Assembly: GCA_013397435.1 (NCBI GenBank)
Contig: VZRG01001618.1
Coordinates: 103,237 to 167,236, forward strand
Source: Erythrocercus mccallii
Taxonomy: Eukaryota; Chordata; Aves; Passeriformes; Dicruridae
Direction: 5' to 3'
DNA: 64,000 nt
A program made the position numbers and the translations under genes. Every line of letters begins with the position of its first letter. Position 1 is the first letter of the stretch. This document shows positions 45,525 to 59,478 of the stretch, piece after piece. The notes under the pieces are model-generated. The model was given only the letters and a program-made list of their open reading frames with translations. It was not told the DNA's origin and ran no database searches.

Positions 45525-48365
45525 CCACATCAGATCTTGATGTCTATGGTGAATTTTTAATGGCATTCACAAAAGTCACTTTTATCTGTTCACAGTTTCT
45601 CATTGTCTAGACTTCAAATGGTAGAAAAGAATTCAAACCAAATTCTTCCCCAGGTTTGCCTACCATGCTTTCTGTGAGTAGAAAAACACAGTAACTATTC
45701 AAACCAAGGTCTGTGGTATCTGATTTTTCATCAAGAGTTGTCTCAATGGCCTGATTAATTGTGTTCTGACTTGCTCTTATTTACTTGAGAACATTTAATG
45801 AATGTGAATCCTTTTCTTTAATCAATGCTCTGTAGCTTTAAAACTGTCTGGAAATGTCTACTGGGTTTACTGCCTTTAAATGTATTTCAAACAAAACTTT
45901 CTACATTTGCTATCTTTTTAAGAATTGCCCATGTTTTCCAAATTAGAGTGTGTTCTTAGTTAAAGTGGGGTACTCAAAGAAGATTCTTCACTGAAACTCA
46001 CTGCTGAATAAACTAGTTGTCTTCATGCCACTATGATTTACACTTCTGCTAAAAAAATTTAACAATTTGCTGTAATTGAGAATATCAGAAGTGCATTGTG
46101 GTGTGAACATATTTTGTCCTATTAGATGTGCAGGCTCCCAGAAGACAAGTAGAAATTAGTTAAGTGATTTAACTCCTTATTCTAAAGGTCTGTAACTACC
46201 TCATGAAATGAATGTGCACTGACACTGTAAGCCGGAATGTTTAAGAGCACTTTGAAAAATTGAAGCAAAGGCACACAGAACAAACCTTCAGTAGCTTTAT
46301 TTTGTCTGCTAATGGAAATACAGCATCCTCACCACGGGTGGCTTTGTTGCTGAGAGAAGGCATTTTTACTGATTCACACTCAAAAAGTCATTTCTCTTCC
46401 ATAAGTTACTGCCAGGTGATCAAATAGTGTGCATCTTTGTGGCCAGAACAACAAAAATATTAAAAAGGTATCTACCACGGTGTGTTTGTAGGGATGTGCT
46501 GTTTATTTTGGAATTTGAGTTTTTGTTTTTATGGACATTGGTTACTTGATTTGTTGGTTTTTTTTTTTTTTTTGTGCCTTTTGTTTTTTTATTGTGTGAG
46601 GCTTTTGGGCTGTGGGGTTTTTTTGTTTGTTTTGTTTTGTTTTGTTTTGGTTTGGTTTGGTTTGGTTTGGTTTGGTTTGAAGTGTGCTATCTCTACATAG
46701 TAAAAAAGCCTAAAACTGATTTCTGATGTGTTTAAGAAAACAGGTAAGTTTCTGTGGCAGAAAAAAGGAAGTTAGAAAATCACATGCATTTTTTCCTTGA
46801 TATTGATCTAATAGTTTATCCTTCTTCTTCATACTTAGCAATTCAGAGACTGAGATAGTTCAATACTTGCTCATCATGTTGTTAATAATCTTGTCTTTGA
46901 GAAGTTGAGTCAGAACTACTCTGTTGTAACCATCAGACATCTCCATAGATGCAAGAGGTCTATTTAGTCTATTTGTTCCACAGGGGACATTTCAAAATAT
47001 TAACCAGATTGGAAGGTACTTAGGAAGAAATGTGGTAAGACATTACTTGCATGATGACCCTGTGAAAATTTTTATTTTGTGACTCCTGTACTTTTGTGGT
47101 GTCCCTTTTTGACTGTAAGGAACTTGAGGCCTAAAGTTGATAACAAATACTTTTGAGCAAAAAAAAAAATTAGATCTGTGTATCAAAGGTTTCTTAATGT
47201 TTATTAGAGCATCTGCTGTGTTTACCTGGAATTTATAGTATCTGAGTACCTCTTTCCTGGGTATTTTTTCCTCCTCTCTCATGTGTTACATTTTGGATGG
47301 AATTAATTGGATATGTGCACAGAAACTTCAGCATCAGAATTTGATCCCACTGTCAGAATGGATGATAACTGCTTTACACTTCACACAGGGGAAACTCCAT
47401 TCTGCTATAGTAAAGCACAGGTTAATATCAGGGGAAGCTAAAAGAACAGCTTCAGAGATGTATTTTAAAGCAATATTTCTTTTCCCTTACAACTTGGGTT
47501 AAGTGTACACTTAATCACTCCTGTGTCTAATTCTGGGATCCTATGATTTGTCTTGGCATGATTTGTCCTGCACTCACAGTGGTAAAATTATTCCCCTGAA
47601 GTAATTTCTTTTGACAATAGCATTTGCCTTGCAGATGCAGTGATTAACTGCAGGCTTCAGTTGTGAATACTGCAGTTGTTTTTATCCTCTAGACATTCTT
47701 GATTTCTTCTCCGTTGTCAATGTTTCATGACGAAAGGAAACAGCAACAGAAGTCAAACCAGTGCTTTTATTTTTTTCCCTTAGAACAATCATTTTGGAAG
47801 TGCCTGATGTGGCAACACAATTTAAACCAAGATATAATATTCTGCTTTTTACAGGTTAATATGCTTTTGAGAGATATCTGTTCTAGATATTCTTGTTGTA
47901 CAGATCCAAGTAACCACAGGAAATAGACACTCCAAAAATTCATTTATTTATTTATTTATTAAAAACAGTGGGGTGAGAAGGGAATCAATTGTCAGTGCCA
48001 GATAATTAACTTTCCATATTCTTTGTGTTTATTTTTTGATACTTTGCCCCTTGTTTGAGACTATGTGATTTCTAAGTAAGTTCTCTTTCCAGTTTTATCT
48101 CTGTATGCCTCCAAACTTTTCTTTTGGGAGCATCCTTCTTGGAAATGAACTTCTTCAGTAACACCCATAATGCTAAAATATGTTCAGAAATAAATCAAAT
48201 CCAGCAAGAAAAGTCTGTGGGGAAAACAATAGGAGACAGGGCAGATAAAAGCAAATAGTAGCTGCAATGGCATTCCTAGTCTTAAATATTTTTTGTTCAG
48301 TCATATCTTTTGACTTCCCTCTTCCTTCTGGACCACCAGTCATAAAGCAAAGCCTACCCTGTACT
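45525..48365. other. Intergenic sequence with a simple repeat
   Basis: AT-rich with no gene signal. It contains the T-rich and GTTTT/GGTTT repeat at 46557-46679 and a short TTTA repeat at about 47942-47961. Confidence 0.5.
46557..46679 (+). repeat. Poly(T) and GTTTT/GGTTT pentanucleotide repeat
   Basis: A T run at about 46557-46573 is followed at 46620-46679 by GTTTT units that turn into about six GGTTT units. This is a compound microsatellite, likely polymorphic in length. Confidence 0.9.
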
Positions 48366-48369
48366 ATTG

Positions 48370-48800
48370 GTCCATGTAAATATTATTCCTTCACATAAAG
48401 TCAGAAGAAATCTGTCTGGAAGAGATTTTACAAGGTTGTCTACTCCATTATTCTGTATTATCTAAAAAAAACTTTCTCATTTGTGATGGAGACTCTACCT
48501 CATTCCCAGGTAATCTGTTCTATTGCTGTTAGAAGTTGCCTGTTAATTGACCTGAATATTTCTTGTTATGGTTTAAGCTGATTACTGTTTCTACTATCCC
48601 ATCCTACCCTTATGTAACAGCTTTGGAAACTATTATTACATCTCCTTTGATCTGAAGTCTGCTAAATATGTTTAGAAAAATTGCGTTAACTGGACAGATT
48701 GAAGACCATTCTCATTTTTCTCCCATAAGTGCCAATTGGTACTTTCCTTGTGTTGAATTCAATGTTCTGCATGAGGCACAGTGCTCTGGTTAAGGTCTTG
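48370..48800 (-). repeat. Very old CR1-like fragment, reverse orientation
   Basis: The sequence of landmarks (CTGTTCTATTGCTGTTAGAAG, then GTTAATTGACCTGAATATTTC, then ACATCTCCTTTGATCTGAAG) resembles the reverse CR1 3' region, but with heavy divergence. Confidence 0.4.
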
Positions 48801-51800
48801 CCACTGAGGTACTTGTATTATAGAGCTTACTTTTTTATCAGATATCTTTTCTCCCTCTCTCTTTTCTTTCACAACCTGATTTTATTAAAGTCTTGCTGAC
48901 ACTGTGATTTTAACTTACAAATTTTCTTCTCAAGAACTGATTTTTCTTCTATCATCTCAGTTGAAGTGAAACAGTGAAGTTCTACCATGCTTTGAGATAT
49001 GGGGAGATGTTTCTGCTGGAAAATCTGGTGTGAGTGTCTCAGTTTTGCGGGAGCTTTGTGCTTATGCTTCTTTTCAGGCTCCTAAGAGGTTTACACCAGC
49101 TTTACCTGACTTGAAGTATTATTTTTCCTTCCCAGTTTTGCTTGATAGGATGTTTCATGTGGATTTCACATGTTAGTGAAATCTTCAGCATAAACATGCA
49201 ATCTTTAATGGAAAGCAAAGAAGAACTGAACAATTTTATTTTTAATCATTATTTTTTAAGAGCAGGGGTAAGGGTAAAGGGAACCAAAATGTAAGGTGTT
49301 TAACAGCAGCTTTTGTCAGATACTTTGTGTAAAGAGTGTTTTATGCATTTAATAAATGTAATATGACTATGTATGCAGGTATTTATTAGCATAGGTTTTA
49401 CCATTGCTTATTTTTGATACCATATGGAAATGGAATATATGGAAAATACTTTGTGTCAGCTGAAAATATCTTTATTAGACTTTGAGATGTGTAGTAATCC
49501 CTGTTGCAGTCTCATGCATAGAAATGCAGGTAAGACAAGCCAAAGCTTGCTTCTGTACAACAATGCTCAAGATGTAGGATGTCTATTATTTCCTACTTCT
49601 CTCTTCTTTCACTTAGGTTAGGCTGCCTCTAACCTGGTGAAGTGAAAGGTTTTATTCAGTAAACCAGTGGAGGACTGCTGTTTCCAGGTGAGATTTTTCT
49701 TCAGCCTCCTTGTCAACTTCCTACTGTATAAATGTCTGCAGTGGCTTCCTCCTCCTCCCCTGTGAAATTACTACCATAAATAATATATAAAACTATGAAC
49801 TGCCTTTCACCCTGAAGGAGCAGTCCCCAAGGTTGCTTTAGACACTAGTCAGGATTATGTCAAGATTACTAACTCTTTAGTATTCTTTTAGGCTTAATTG
49901 CATTTTTCTCTCACTAAAATGAAAGGAGTACTAAAAACTGCAGCTGTATTAGTTCCAAATAAACATGGGCTACAAACTGTTCCTTTGCATTTCGACTTCA
50001 AAGCAAGTGTTTTTGATAATTTGTTAGATTGAATTTGTACTCTTGGGCTGTAGAGAATTTTTGATAGCAGCATAAACGTAGGCTGTGAACTTTTAACTCA
50101 TATCTATGAGCAATTTAAAGGTGGAAAAAGATGGTTTTGATGCCTAAAAAATCAATCCAGAATGAGGACAACATCATGATACTCAGTTTAGACTGAGTTT
50201 TAATTGCTGGTTTCCAAGATCCGTCTTGATACAAAGTGTTCGGAAGGATCAAACAAGAACTGGCATGGTAGGTGTCAGTTTAGTGATCTAATAAAATTTA
50301 AATGGAGGCTGGTGTCTTATCTGTGCTTCTAGAAATGTCTTATGTCTACTCTCTACCATGAAGCTGATTATCCCATTGCCAAAACAGGATGTGGAGATGC
50401 TTTTCCCTTTAGGAGAGATGATGAACCATAGGACTTCTTGCCCATCTGTATTCTTGAATGCATTTTGCCTAAGGGAAGGGCTGGGTGGCTAGAGGGTGGA
50501 AGCTGGCATATGGAACCTCCTAAGAAATTTTCACAATTAATATTAAAAGGCAAGGAGTTATTAAAAAATGTAAGTGAACCTGAAAAGCAGTGGTCTTTTT
50601 TTTTCCCAGCAAGACTGCATAATATTCACATTAATTATGATACTGCTAGATTTTAAATTAGAGCTTCCTTTTATGGGGGAGGAGTAGGAATCTTAGTCAC
50701 AGTAGTGGGAGAAACTTAAAGGTATATTTAAGTTGGCAGCTCTGCTCTCAGAGCCTCTCTCTTTGTATTTTTTCTTCTAGTCTGCCTCCCCTTTTGCTGC
50801 TGAATCTCTTTGAGCTGGGACGTCAGTGACTGTTTCATTAATTTGCTTTCTAGCTTTGAAGTGCTTAAAAGATGTGTCATGGCCTGAGCTAGGCACAATG
50901 CACACTACTACATTGGGATATAATCCTTGCCTCAGAAAATGTAAAATATGAGTTCAAAAAAAATATGAGACCAGGAAGAGATGAGAATGGGAGACAGGGA
51001 ATATGTTAATGATATAAACAGCTCACTTTTAATGTAATAGCAAGCATCTCAAACTGCATCTTACTTGACAAGTACCTATGGCAGCAATTTGTAGAAAAGA
51101 AATGTTTTTATGAACAGATTATTGCAAAGTCAGAGCAAATCCTCAACTCTGCATAGGCTAGCAAGAACGCTAAGGTAGGTCCCTGGATAGGTAGGGGTTT
51201 AAAATATTATGAGGATTTTCTTTTTTTAGGCAATCTACAAGCAGATCTTTAGAAGCCATTTTTTTTAGAGACATCCTTTGACTCTCTCATGTGATATTTC
51301 CTGTCTTCATAAAGTTTTATAAAAAACCAATTGTTACATGATATGAGAATTCTTCTTCCATTTTGACAGAATACATTTGTAAAAAAATGTAATAGGAAGG
51401 ATTTTGTTGGCTTCGTGTGTGTGCTGTTGTGAACCTTGATCTTGAGAAAAAGCAGATGAAAACCTGAGTGGAACACAATGACAGCAAGGGACTTCCCTGT
51501 GCATACCTTGCCAGCAGATATCTTGCATATTTTAAATGGTGTTCCCCACTACAGCGATGGTAGATTGACTTCTGTCCCTCTGACTCTGCCAGTCCTCCCA
51601 AAGTCTGAATTGTAAGCTAAGTAGAAGGGTGAAAGTTACAAAACTGGCACCTTGAATTCTCACCAGAAGCTGATAGGAAGTTTGTATCCATGCTGCTGCA
51701 GATGCACTGTGATCTTGAAGTGAAAATGTCTTCTTAAAAAGAGATATTAAACTCTCAGGACCTTTTAGCCTGCATGCTTTCAAGCTGTAGGGAGATGGAC

Positions 51801-54800
51801 ATATTACAGCAACCCATTCTCAAGACAAGGTGTCATTAGGGTTGTGCAGTCTCAGTCCCTGGCAGGAGTGTGCTGCTTTAGGCAGCTGCTTTAGGGTACC
51901 TCTGTTGTGCTGTCACACTCTTTAGGCTGCCTGCTTATTCCAAAGAAAAAGCAGAGCCTTCCTGAACTTTAGGGCACGTATCATTCCCTTTCTGAATACA
52001 TAAAAGTTTATGGAAATCACCATAGCTATAGTGACTAGCAAAAGTGAAGCGAGTGTTCACGATTCCTGTGGGACACAGATGTTAGAGGTTGATCCCCATT
52101 TCCCCATTTCTGTGGTTGGACAGATCAGATCAGTCTAGGACCTAACACCTGTCTCTGTTCTGAGTTCCTACTGCAGGAGGTGTGCAAGGCCTCAGACAAG
52201 ACTGCTGGTGCCCTGATGGCCCCATTCCTTCAGTCCAGGCACATCTCTCCACATCTCCACTTATACCCACGTGCACAGGACAGGTAGGTGGCTGAGGCTG
52301 GTGTTTTGTTGGTTGTGTTGTACCTCCTGTCCCTGACCAAGGGGGTGTGCTCAACAATATTTGCTGCAACAGCAGCCCCTGAGCCTGCACCTACCCCACC
52401 TTGGTCCAAACCAGGTCTTTTTTGTCTTTTAAGGAAGGCATACTTCTCCTAGAGCACTACAATTCAAAACAAATTGGGAAAAGATCTCAAGGGTATTGAA
52501 TGTTGCTGAAGTGTTTACAAGATCAGCATGGACATGGCAGGCTCTCTGACAGCTAAGTGTAACAGTTGATATGACCACAGTGGTTTTACTCTGTGACTAA
52601 GTATATAATCTAAGTTGTTCAAAGACATGGAGAAAGCTGCAGTTTTACAACCTTGCGTGATTTTTCTGGTACTAAGAAGGGCTACCAACTCACAGTTAGT
52701 TAGGCTGCCAAGACTCCCACCTCAGCATGACCCTGCACAGCTGTTTAAGGCTCACTGGCACCTTGTCTCTGATGAGGAAATGCTGATGATGCTACCTGCA
52801 GTGGATCTGGTAATTCCTATCTGGCTCTTCCCTGTCTAGTAGGATAATGGTTCCAGTTTATGGGTCATAGAAGAAATCTGTAGCAGCAACCTCTTGCAAG
52901 CAAGACCAAAGCACAGGCAGAGGAGATGCGGTGTTTATCTCTTGAGAATGCTGTTCTGTTTCCATGGCAGTAGACAGCTCAGTCCAGATTTGGGCAATCT
53001 TGTCTGCAAAGTAGCACGAAAAAATATTAGGAGAGGAAAAACTTAACTGCAGCTGAATGGAGGCAGTCAAAAGTAATCAAGCTTGCATACACTGAGATTG
53101 GGTCTGCCATATGAGATAGCAGAAACTAAGAAGAAACCTTTTTGCTTCCTGCATTGCTCAGGCATATGATTTCAAATCTGCCTGCCTCAGTCAGCGATAC
53201 TCTGTGGGAGACTTCTGTGCCTTGAACTCTTGGAGTTGCCTTTCTAATAGGAAAACTATAGCTATTCACAGTAGGAAGACAAAAGCATTGCAAAACAAAA
53301 TTATTGAACTTTGAATCAATAGTAGAAAATTATTATTACAAAGTATCCTCCATACACTGATAATCAATCAAACTGTTGCTGCATCAGGGTTGCCTCAATG
53401 ATCATCAGTGCAAATATCTTCAGAAGTTGACCTACTAAAGCATATCCCTGCCTTCTTGAGGCATGTGTATTATGATCTCTTCCTAAAAATTAGTGAAAAG
53501 AATGTAGATTGCTAGTCATGGGAGGAAGGAAGATGATAGATGAGATTTCCAGCTGAACTTAGGTGAAGCACAGAAATTAGGTGTAACAATGCCAGCCACC
53601 TGAAAACCTCTGTAGTTGTTATAGTGTGTTTCCATTGATTTTGGTAGCATGTGAGGGAGGGTGTGCTGACTTCCTCAAATAAATCACTGCCATATGTAGA
53701 TTATGTATCAGACTTGTACTGATTTTACAAGATTAGTAAAAGTTAGCATTAACTGAAACATAAGACTGCTTCCAGAATATTTTATTGAATGGGCCTAATC
53801 TTTTAAAAACACAGACTAGCTGTTCAATAACAGTTTGAATAATAGTTAGGTAGATAGAGTATGTACTGGATGACAGATAATTTAATTTACCAAAATAAAA
53901 CTGTAAAGGTCTCTTTTCCATTTTTTTCCCTATGAGTCAAAATGTGTCCAAGTCAGTCTAATCACTTCAAAGACTTAGAAATGAAATATCACTTTAAATT
54001 TCTTTGCAAGGTTGTTCAGTGGTACATAAACAGTTCCCTATAAATTGGCTGTTTCTTAATACAGTCTTTTCCAATTAAATGAAAATAACAGATGTTACAG
54101 ATGTTTTTGTTTTGTTTAGGGTTGTTATTGTTGTGGCTGGTTTGGGTGTTTTTGGTCTAGGTTCTGAAGAGGCTTCTAAAATTAAACAATAAGGCACTTC
54201 TGTTTAGACAAGTTTAGTTGTTTCAGAGCACGCTCTTCTGTAGCTGAAGAAACCTAATTGTCCTGCAATCTAGGTGACTGTTTATTATTTATAATATGTG
54301 AATGCTTAAGACTTGCAACCAGATGAGGCCCTCTTTATGCTGACATGAAGTTTTATTATTGATGTGTTGCCCAAAAACTTCAGTCAAAATTAATGAGAAG
54401 GATAAAAAATAGAAAATCACAGAAATTTTAGAAGTAGAATTTCCCAAAATTTTCATGAGACTGCCAGGAAACAGAAACTCCTCCAAGCTGGTGGAGGCTA
54501 CCTTGGCTCTGCTGGCCATGCTGTAAGACAAGATACATGGCTTTGGCATGTCCCCATTTTCCATCTCTCTGCGCTTTCCGAATAGAGATGGAAAGCTTTA
54601 TTCCTTTTGAATGAGGAAAGCTTGTACCCGAGAGCTCTTCGGAGGTACTGCACTCATTTTCCTGTCTCTTGGGACACTCTATGCTTGACAAGGACATTCC
54701 AAGACCTGTTTCTTCCAATGTCTGGAAGTACTAAGAACACCTGGAAGAAGCTCAGTCCATGTATTTACACTTCAACTAAGGAGTTAATACCTGTTGAGGA

Positions 54801-57800
54801 GCTCAGTACTGTTCTCACTACCTAAGGAGTCTTTACAAAGACACTGTCTTGCTGAGAGGTGCCAGACCCTCAGAAGTGGCATCATGTGCTGGCTAGTTGC
54901 AAATGAGAAAAACACATCACTGACCTTTATCTGAAATTGAAGGAAATTTTCAGGATAGATCAAAAATTCATTTCAACTGTTTTAGCATTGGACACTAAAA
55001 AACATAAGTGTGGACAGAGCCTGAGGCAATACCTCCTTTTATAAGCAGAGTGTAATATTCTAAAGCTCTTTAGAAAATCTGCATCCTACAAACGTGAATC
55101 AGCACGGATGAACATACTTGAATCACAGCAGAAACAGGTGAGTAATCTTGCCTTCCACCATCTTGCACTGCTAATACCTCTGGCATTAGTACTGGGGGTG
55201 GGGGGCAAAGGATACCCCAGGGTCATGAAGGAAAAAGGCAGTTACTTGAAGATTCTCTGAGGTTGACATTTGGGCAAAGGCCATGTGCAATTTACTCCTG
55301 ATGCAGAGGAACAGTGGAATCAAAAGTGAATGGTGACAGCTTCTAAGGGAGAAGCAGTTGAGAGCAGGTACCTGTGAGAACAGGTACTTTGGATCTGAAC
55401 ATTTATGAGCCTGGAGGAGGTGATCTATTGGAAAGGCTGCACTTGCCTATGTGTTTTCTTGTAGCATGCCAGGAAAAACAATCCTACAGTGGGGGATTTT
55501 TACCCTTGAACACACCAACCTCTCCCTTTCTTTTGAAGACAGAAACCCAAAGCCAGTTTTAATGTATATACACTTTAGAATTCCAACCCCACCACTAGGG
55601 AAGGCAAAAATTTAACCATATAGCCTGGGTCATACTGGGGATTCCTAATTAGGCAATGCAATTAGTGCTCACCTGGTTTTTTTTTTCTACTGTGTCATCT
55701 CTTCTCAGGAGATCCCAGTCTCGTGTTCACTATTTTAAATTTCCTTGATAAATGTAATATAAAAGGACCTTTTCCAGGTTTTCATTTTTTAATGAGAGAC
55801 ACCACATTCCTCAAAATTTCACAAGGAGTTGAAATTTGGGGGAAAGCATATGAAGCACACCTGTCTGTATAAAGCCTCTCATATGGAGAACTCCTGTGTG
55901 CTAGTATGGGACTAAGAGTAGGCTGGCTTCATCATGGCTTTTACATTTTGTATGTCTATCTTGTTCCAATTTTATTTTTATTAATATTTCTTTATAATAA
56001 GAACTTTTTTCAATAATTCTGTGTTGTTGATCAAACCAACCTTATATCTCAACTGCATTAACTAAAAACGCAATTCTACACTTGAATTTAAAAATAATGA
56101 CAACTTTCTGCTAGCTTTGTTTTGAGCTTCATCCAATTTAACTACACCATGGCTTCTTACAGTTCTATTTCAGAGATGTTTACTTAATCTATTAATTCAG
56201 GGTTTTTTGCGGTTTCAGAGTAAAATTCTGACTGATTATCAGTGTACTTCAGTATAAAGTGGCTGCCATGTTCTGCAAGATATGTGATGAGTTAGTACAT
56301 GTAATTGTAAGTAGTAAAGATGATTATAAATAATAAAGGAAAATAGCAAAATACATGAAAGAAACAAGTAGAAACTTAATAAAATGTTAATGATAGTGAA
56401 GTTAAAATAATTAGTTTACCTAATAATGAACTAAATATAAACAGATAATTTTTATCTGTTGCACTGTCTTCAATTACAATTTTTCATTATAAAATTGATT
56501 ATTTTTAGTTTCCCAATTACAACATCATATAAATAATATGAAATAGTGACCTGCAGTAGAAAAACTTGGTGGCTTCAACCTCTCATGTCCTCCTCATGAT
56601 GGCAGATGTTATGTGGCCAGGTTAACCTTCCCAGGGACCCACTAGTTAACAGGGACAGACCTCCTCCAGAAGGTGATTCAGAGCATGACTTTAGCTGAGA
56701 TACACTGTGTTTGTCCTCATATTTACTTTTTTTTGTGCAAATCTCTTCTTCCGTTTACTCTTGTTGTTAGCTGGTAACCCAATGACTTTGTATTATAGTA
56801 CTCAAGCTTGCACAAAGAATGATTGCTCCTAATCAGTAACATGCTCAATTGCCTTGGATTTCTCATAGTGATCCTTATATCTGATTTTATTGCTTTGTTG
56901 GTTAAAACCATAACATAGGATCTTTCCCTTTGTAAAGGAATTATTAGCCAGCAGGGAAAATCAGTTGCCCATTGCTCAGTAACACTCAGATCCTCAAATA
57001 AAGCCCTAAATTCTGAGCTACAGAAATGTTTCCATTTATCTTTTAAATGAATATGTTTGAGCATGTGTAAATAGTTTTTGGGTTTGTTGGGGTTTTTTCC
57101 CCTTTGCAGACATATTTCATGGTAAGGCTCACTCAGCAGACACATTTCTCTCTTACATATGTCTCATGCTTTCACTCTTACTGGAAGCACTGAGTGCAAA
57201 AATTCAGGTCAAACTCTTGTAGGGAGGAAATTAATTCATAAATGTCACTATGTCTATATAGAATATTGTGATTCAAGAAAATTTCAGCTCTGGAAAGTTA
57301 ACATCTAACATAATTTCATCCTTCATTGAGAAGTCTGCCACATGATGAAACTACAAGGAAGAATGACACAGAGAAAAATTAACAGCATTATATTTAGTAA
57401 CAGAAAAGTTATAGAATGTGAAAATTTTTATATGACTGTAGGACTATTATATTCTGGAAGAGACCATTCCTTTTCTTACCAATTAGAAAAATTCTTTCTG
57501 TTGCTTATTCTTACCATGCAATAAAACCCCCTCACATGCTTCACAAGTCTGAAGTGTCAACCAGTTGCTCATAATACATGCCTTTTTCATGGCAATGGCA
57601 TTACAGGTATGACGGTAAAGATTTTGTTTATGAGATGCCATCCTTGTTGGTCTCAGGTTTCTTAGGATTTTGGGTGGGTTGTGAGGGGTTTTTTTTTGGA
57701 GGGTGGTTAGCGGGGCTGGGTTTAGGGTGTTTTTGTTGCTTTTGTTATTGTTAGGGCTTTTGTTTTGGTTTTTGTTTTGTGCGATGGTTTTTTTTCTAGA

Positions 57801-58840
57801 GGGGTCAGCTTGTTAACTTGGGCACAGTTGTGGGACTTGAGCAGATGGTGACAGTTCATGAGGAAGTCCTGGTACTCTGTGATGATACAGTTTGTGTAGT
57901 GTTTTGGCAGCTACTGCCACCCTATGGTTTTCCATAATGGATGAATGCTGCAGAGCTTTAATGTGTTGCATTTCTCCAGAAACCTCTTGTGGGTCAGAGA
58001 GAAGGCAATGAATATTCCTTTTGTCTTACTCACTCCTTCTCTATGTCCCCTTTTGAGAAAAATCCCATCTGCAAAGAAAATCAAGTATGGCATGGGAGGC
58101 CATAGGTGGCATTAGGGCAGTTTTCCACTGCATTTACAACTATGTCATTGAATATTAATTTTGGTTCCAAGGGTTTCCACTAACATTATATCTGCTTTGG
58201 CAGGATAGATTTTGCTCTTTTTTTCTTTTTTTTTTTTTTTTTTTTTTAGGAACTTCCAAATGTACATCTGTAGAAAGCTTCCAAAACCCATTTCTTAAAG
58301 TTGCTGCTGCTTTGGGAGCCTGTATTTACATCATGGATGCCACATATAGACAGATCTGGGTTAAAGCAATCTGGTCTAAGCAGAGTGTCCTCAGAGCATT
58401 GCTTCCAGCAGAGCTTTGCCCTCCAGACGCCAGCAAGTGCCCTGCCGAAGGCTCTGATGCAGAAAGAGGACGTTTCAGATACCATTATTCCACTCATTGC
58501 CCTCCTTCAGGCCAGGGAATACCCTTTGCGTGGAAGAAGACTTTTTTTTCTTTTGAGGAAGTGGCAAGAGGGATTACCTCTCATATTGTATATTTTCTCT
58601 TTGGGGCTGGAAGCTTCTTTCCCTTTGACCAACCCAGCTCAAACCAGACAGCAGTATAGGCTGTAGAAAATAGCTGGCTTGAAGGCAGAGATACAGGACT
58701 CATATATTACAGTGCACAGGCATTGGCTTCCCTCATATATTATTGGGGACACTCAGTTCCATCCCCTCTGCCACACCCAACCTCACACCTATGCAGTGCA
58801 CGAAGTCTGAAGTGCACCCGCTGCTCTTTATTTTTCTTAG
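48800..58840. other. Gene-poor interval between CAPS2 and KCNC2
   Basis: About 10 kb of AT-rich sequence. The longest open frames (140 codons on the minus strand at 56723-57145; 121 and 115 codons on the plus strand at 58301-58666) resemble no family I know and lack codon or motif support. A 20-plus T run is at about 58226-58248. A reverse CTCF-like motif is at 57914. Distant KCNC2 regulatory sites or a long non-coding RNA are possible but not visible. Confidence 0.5.
57914..57927 (-). promoter_or_regulatory. CTCF-like motif, reverse orientation
   Basis: On the minus strand it reads CCATAGGGTGGCAG, which matches 11 of 14 core positions and is close to the site at 15661. It points towards the forward sites at 15.7 and 33.9 kb. 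Confidence 0.25.
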
Positions 58841-59472
58841 CCGACACGGACACTGGATGTCCTCTCCTTGAGCCGGATCCCCAAAATCGCGCTGCCGGCC
58901 GGGCAAGCGCTGGCTTTGGGGCTCCCCCGAGTCTCTGGGGCACAGCCCGCTGCCGCGGTCCGCCGGCACCCCGCGCATTCCCAGCCTCGCCCGCCGGGGC
59001 TGTGCGGGCGCTCTGTAACCCCCTCCTGAGGGGCTGAGTAGCTCCTCTCCGCAGACACCTGTAGCTACGGCTGATTTTTCTGCATTTCTCCAGAAAACAG
59101 CTATTCTCAGCCTCGCTCCCTTCCCGCGTATTCTACTTAAGCGAGCCAAATGTCCATGTATCAGGAGCGGAGGCGGTGTCCTTTTCGGAAAGATGCAGTG
59201 CTTGTTTTCGCTGTCGCCTCCCTGCGCCCCTCAGGTTGGTAGCGCGGGACCAGAGGGGTGTGTAGGGCCGGGCTCGGCTGCCCCTGCCTCCGCCCCGGGG
59301 CGGAGCTGCGGCCCCAAATGAGGTACGATTTCACCTTTGGGTTCGTCTCCCGGAGCGCCACTGGAATTACGGCCGTCCCGGTCCCCGGTGCGACGCGGCC
59401 CCTCGCTCATGGCTCTGCGTTCCGCCGGTGGTCCCCGCTCCCAGCCACGACGTGGAAGGGCCGCATCCCTCC

Positions 59473-59478
59473 TATAAA
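59473..59478 (+). promoter_or_regulatory. TATA box, candidate KCNC2 core promoter
   Basis: TATAAA (context CCTCCTATAAAATGAGGGGAG) lies inside the CpG island, about 1.03 kb upstream of the KCNC2 ATG. It predicts transcription starting at about 59500-59510 and a leader of about 1 kb. The leader may contain an intron. Confidence 0.5.
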
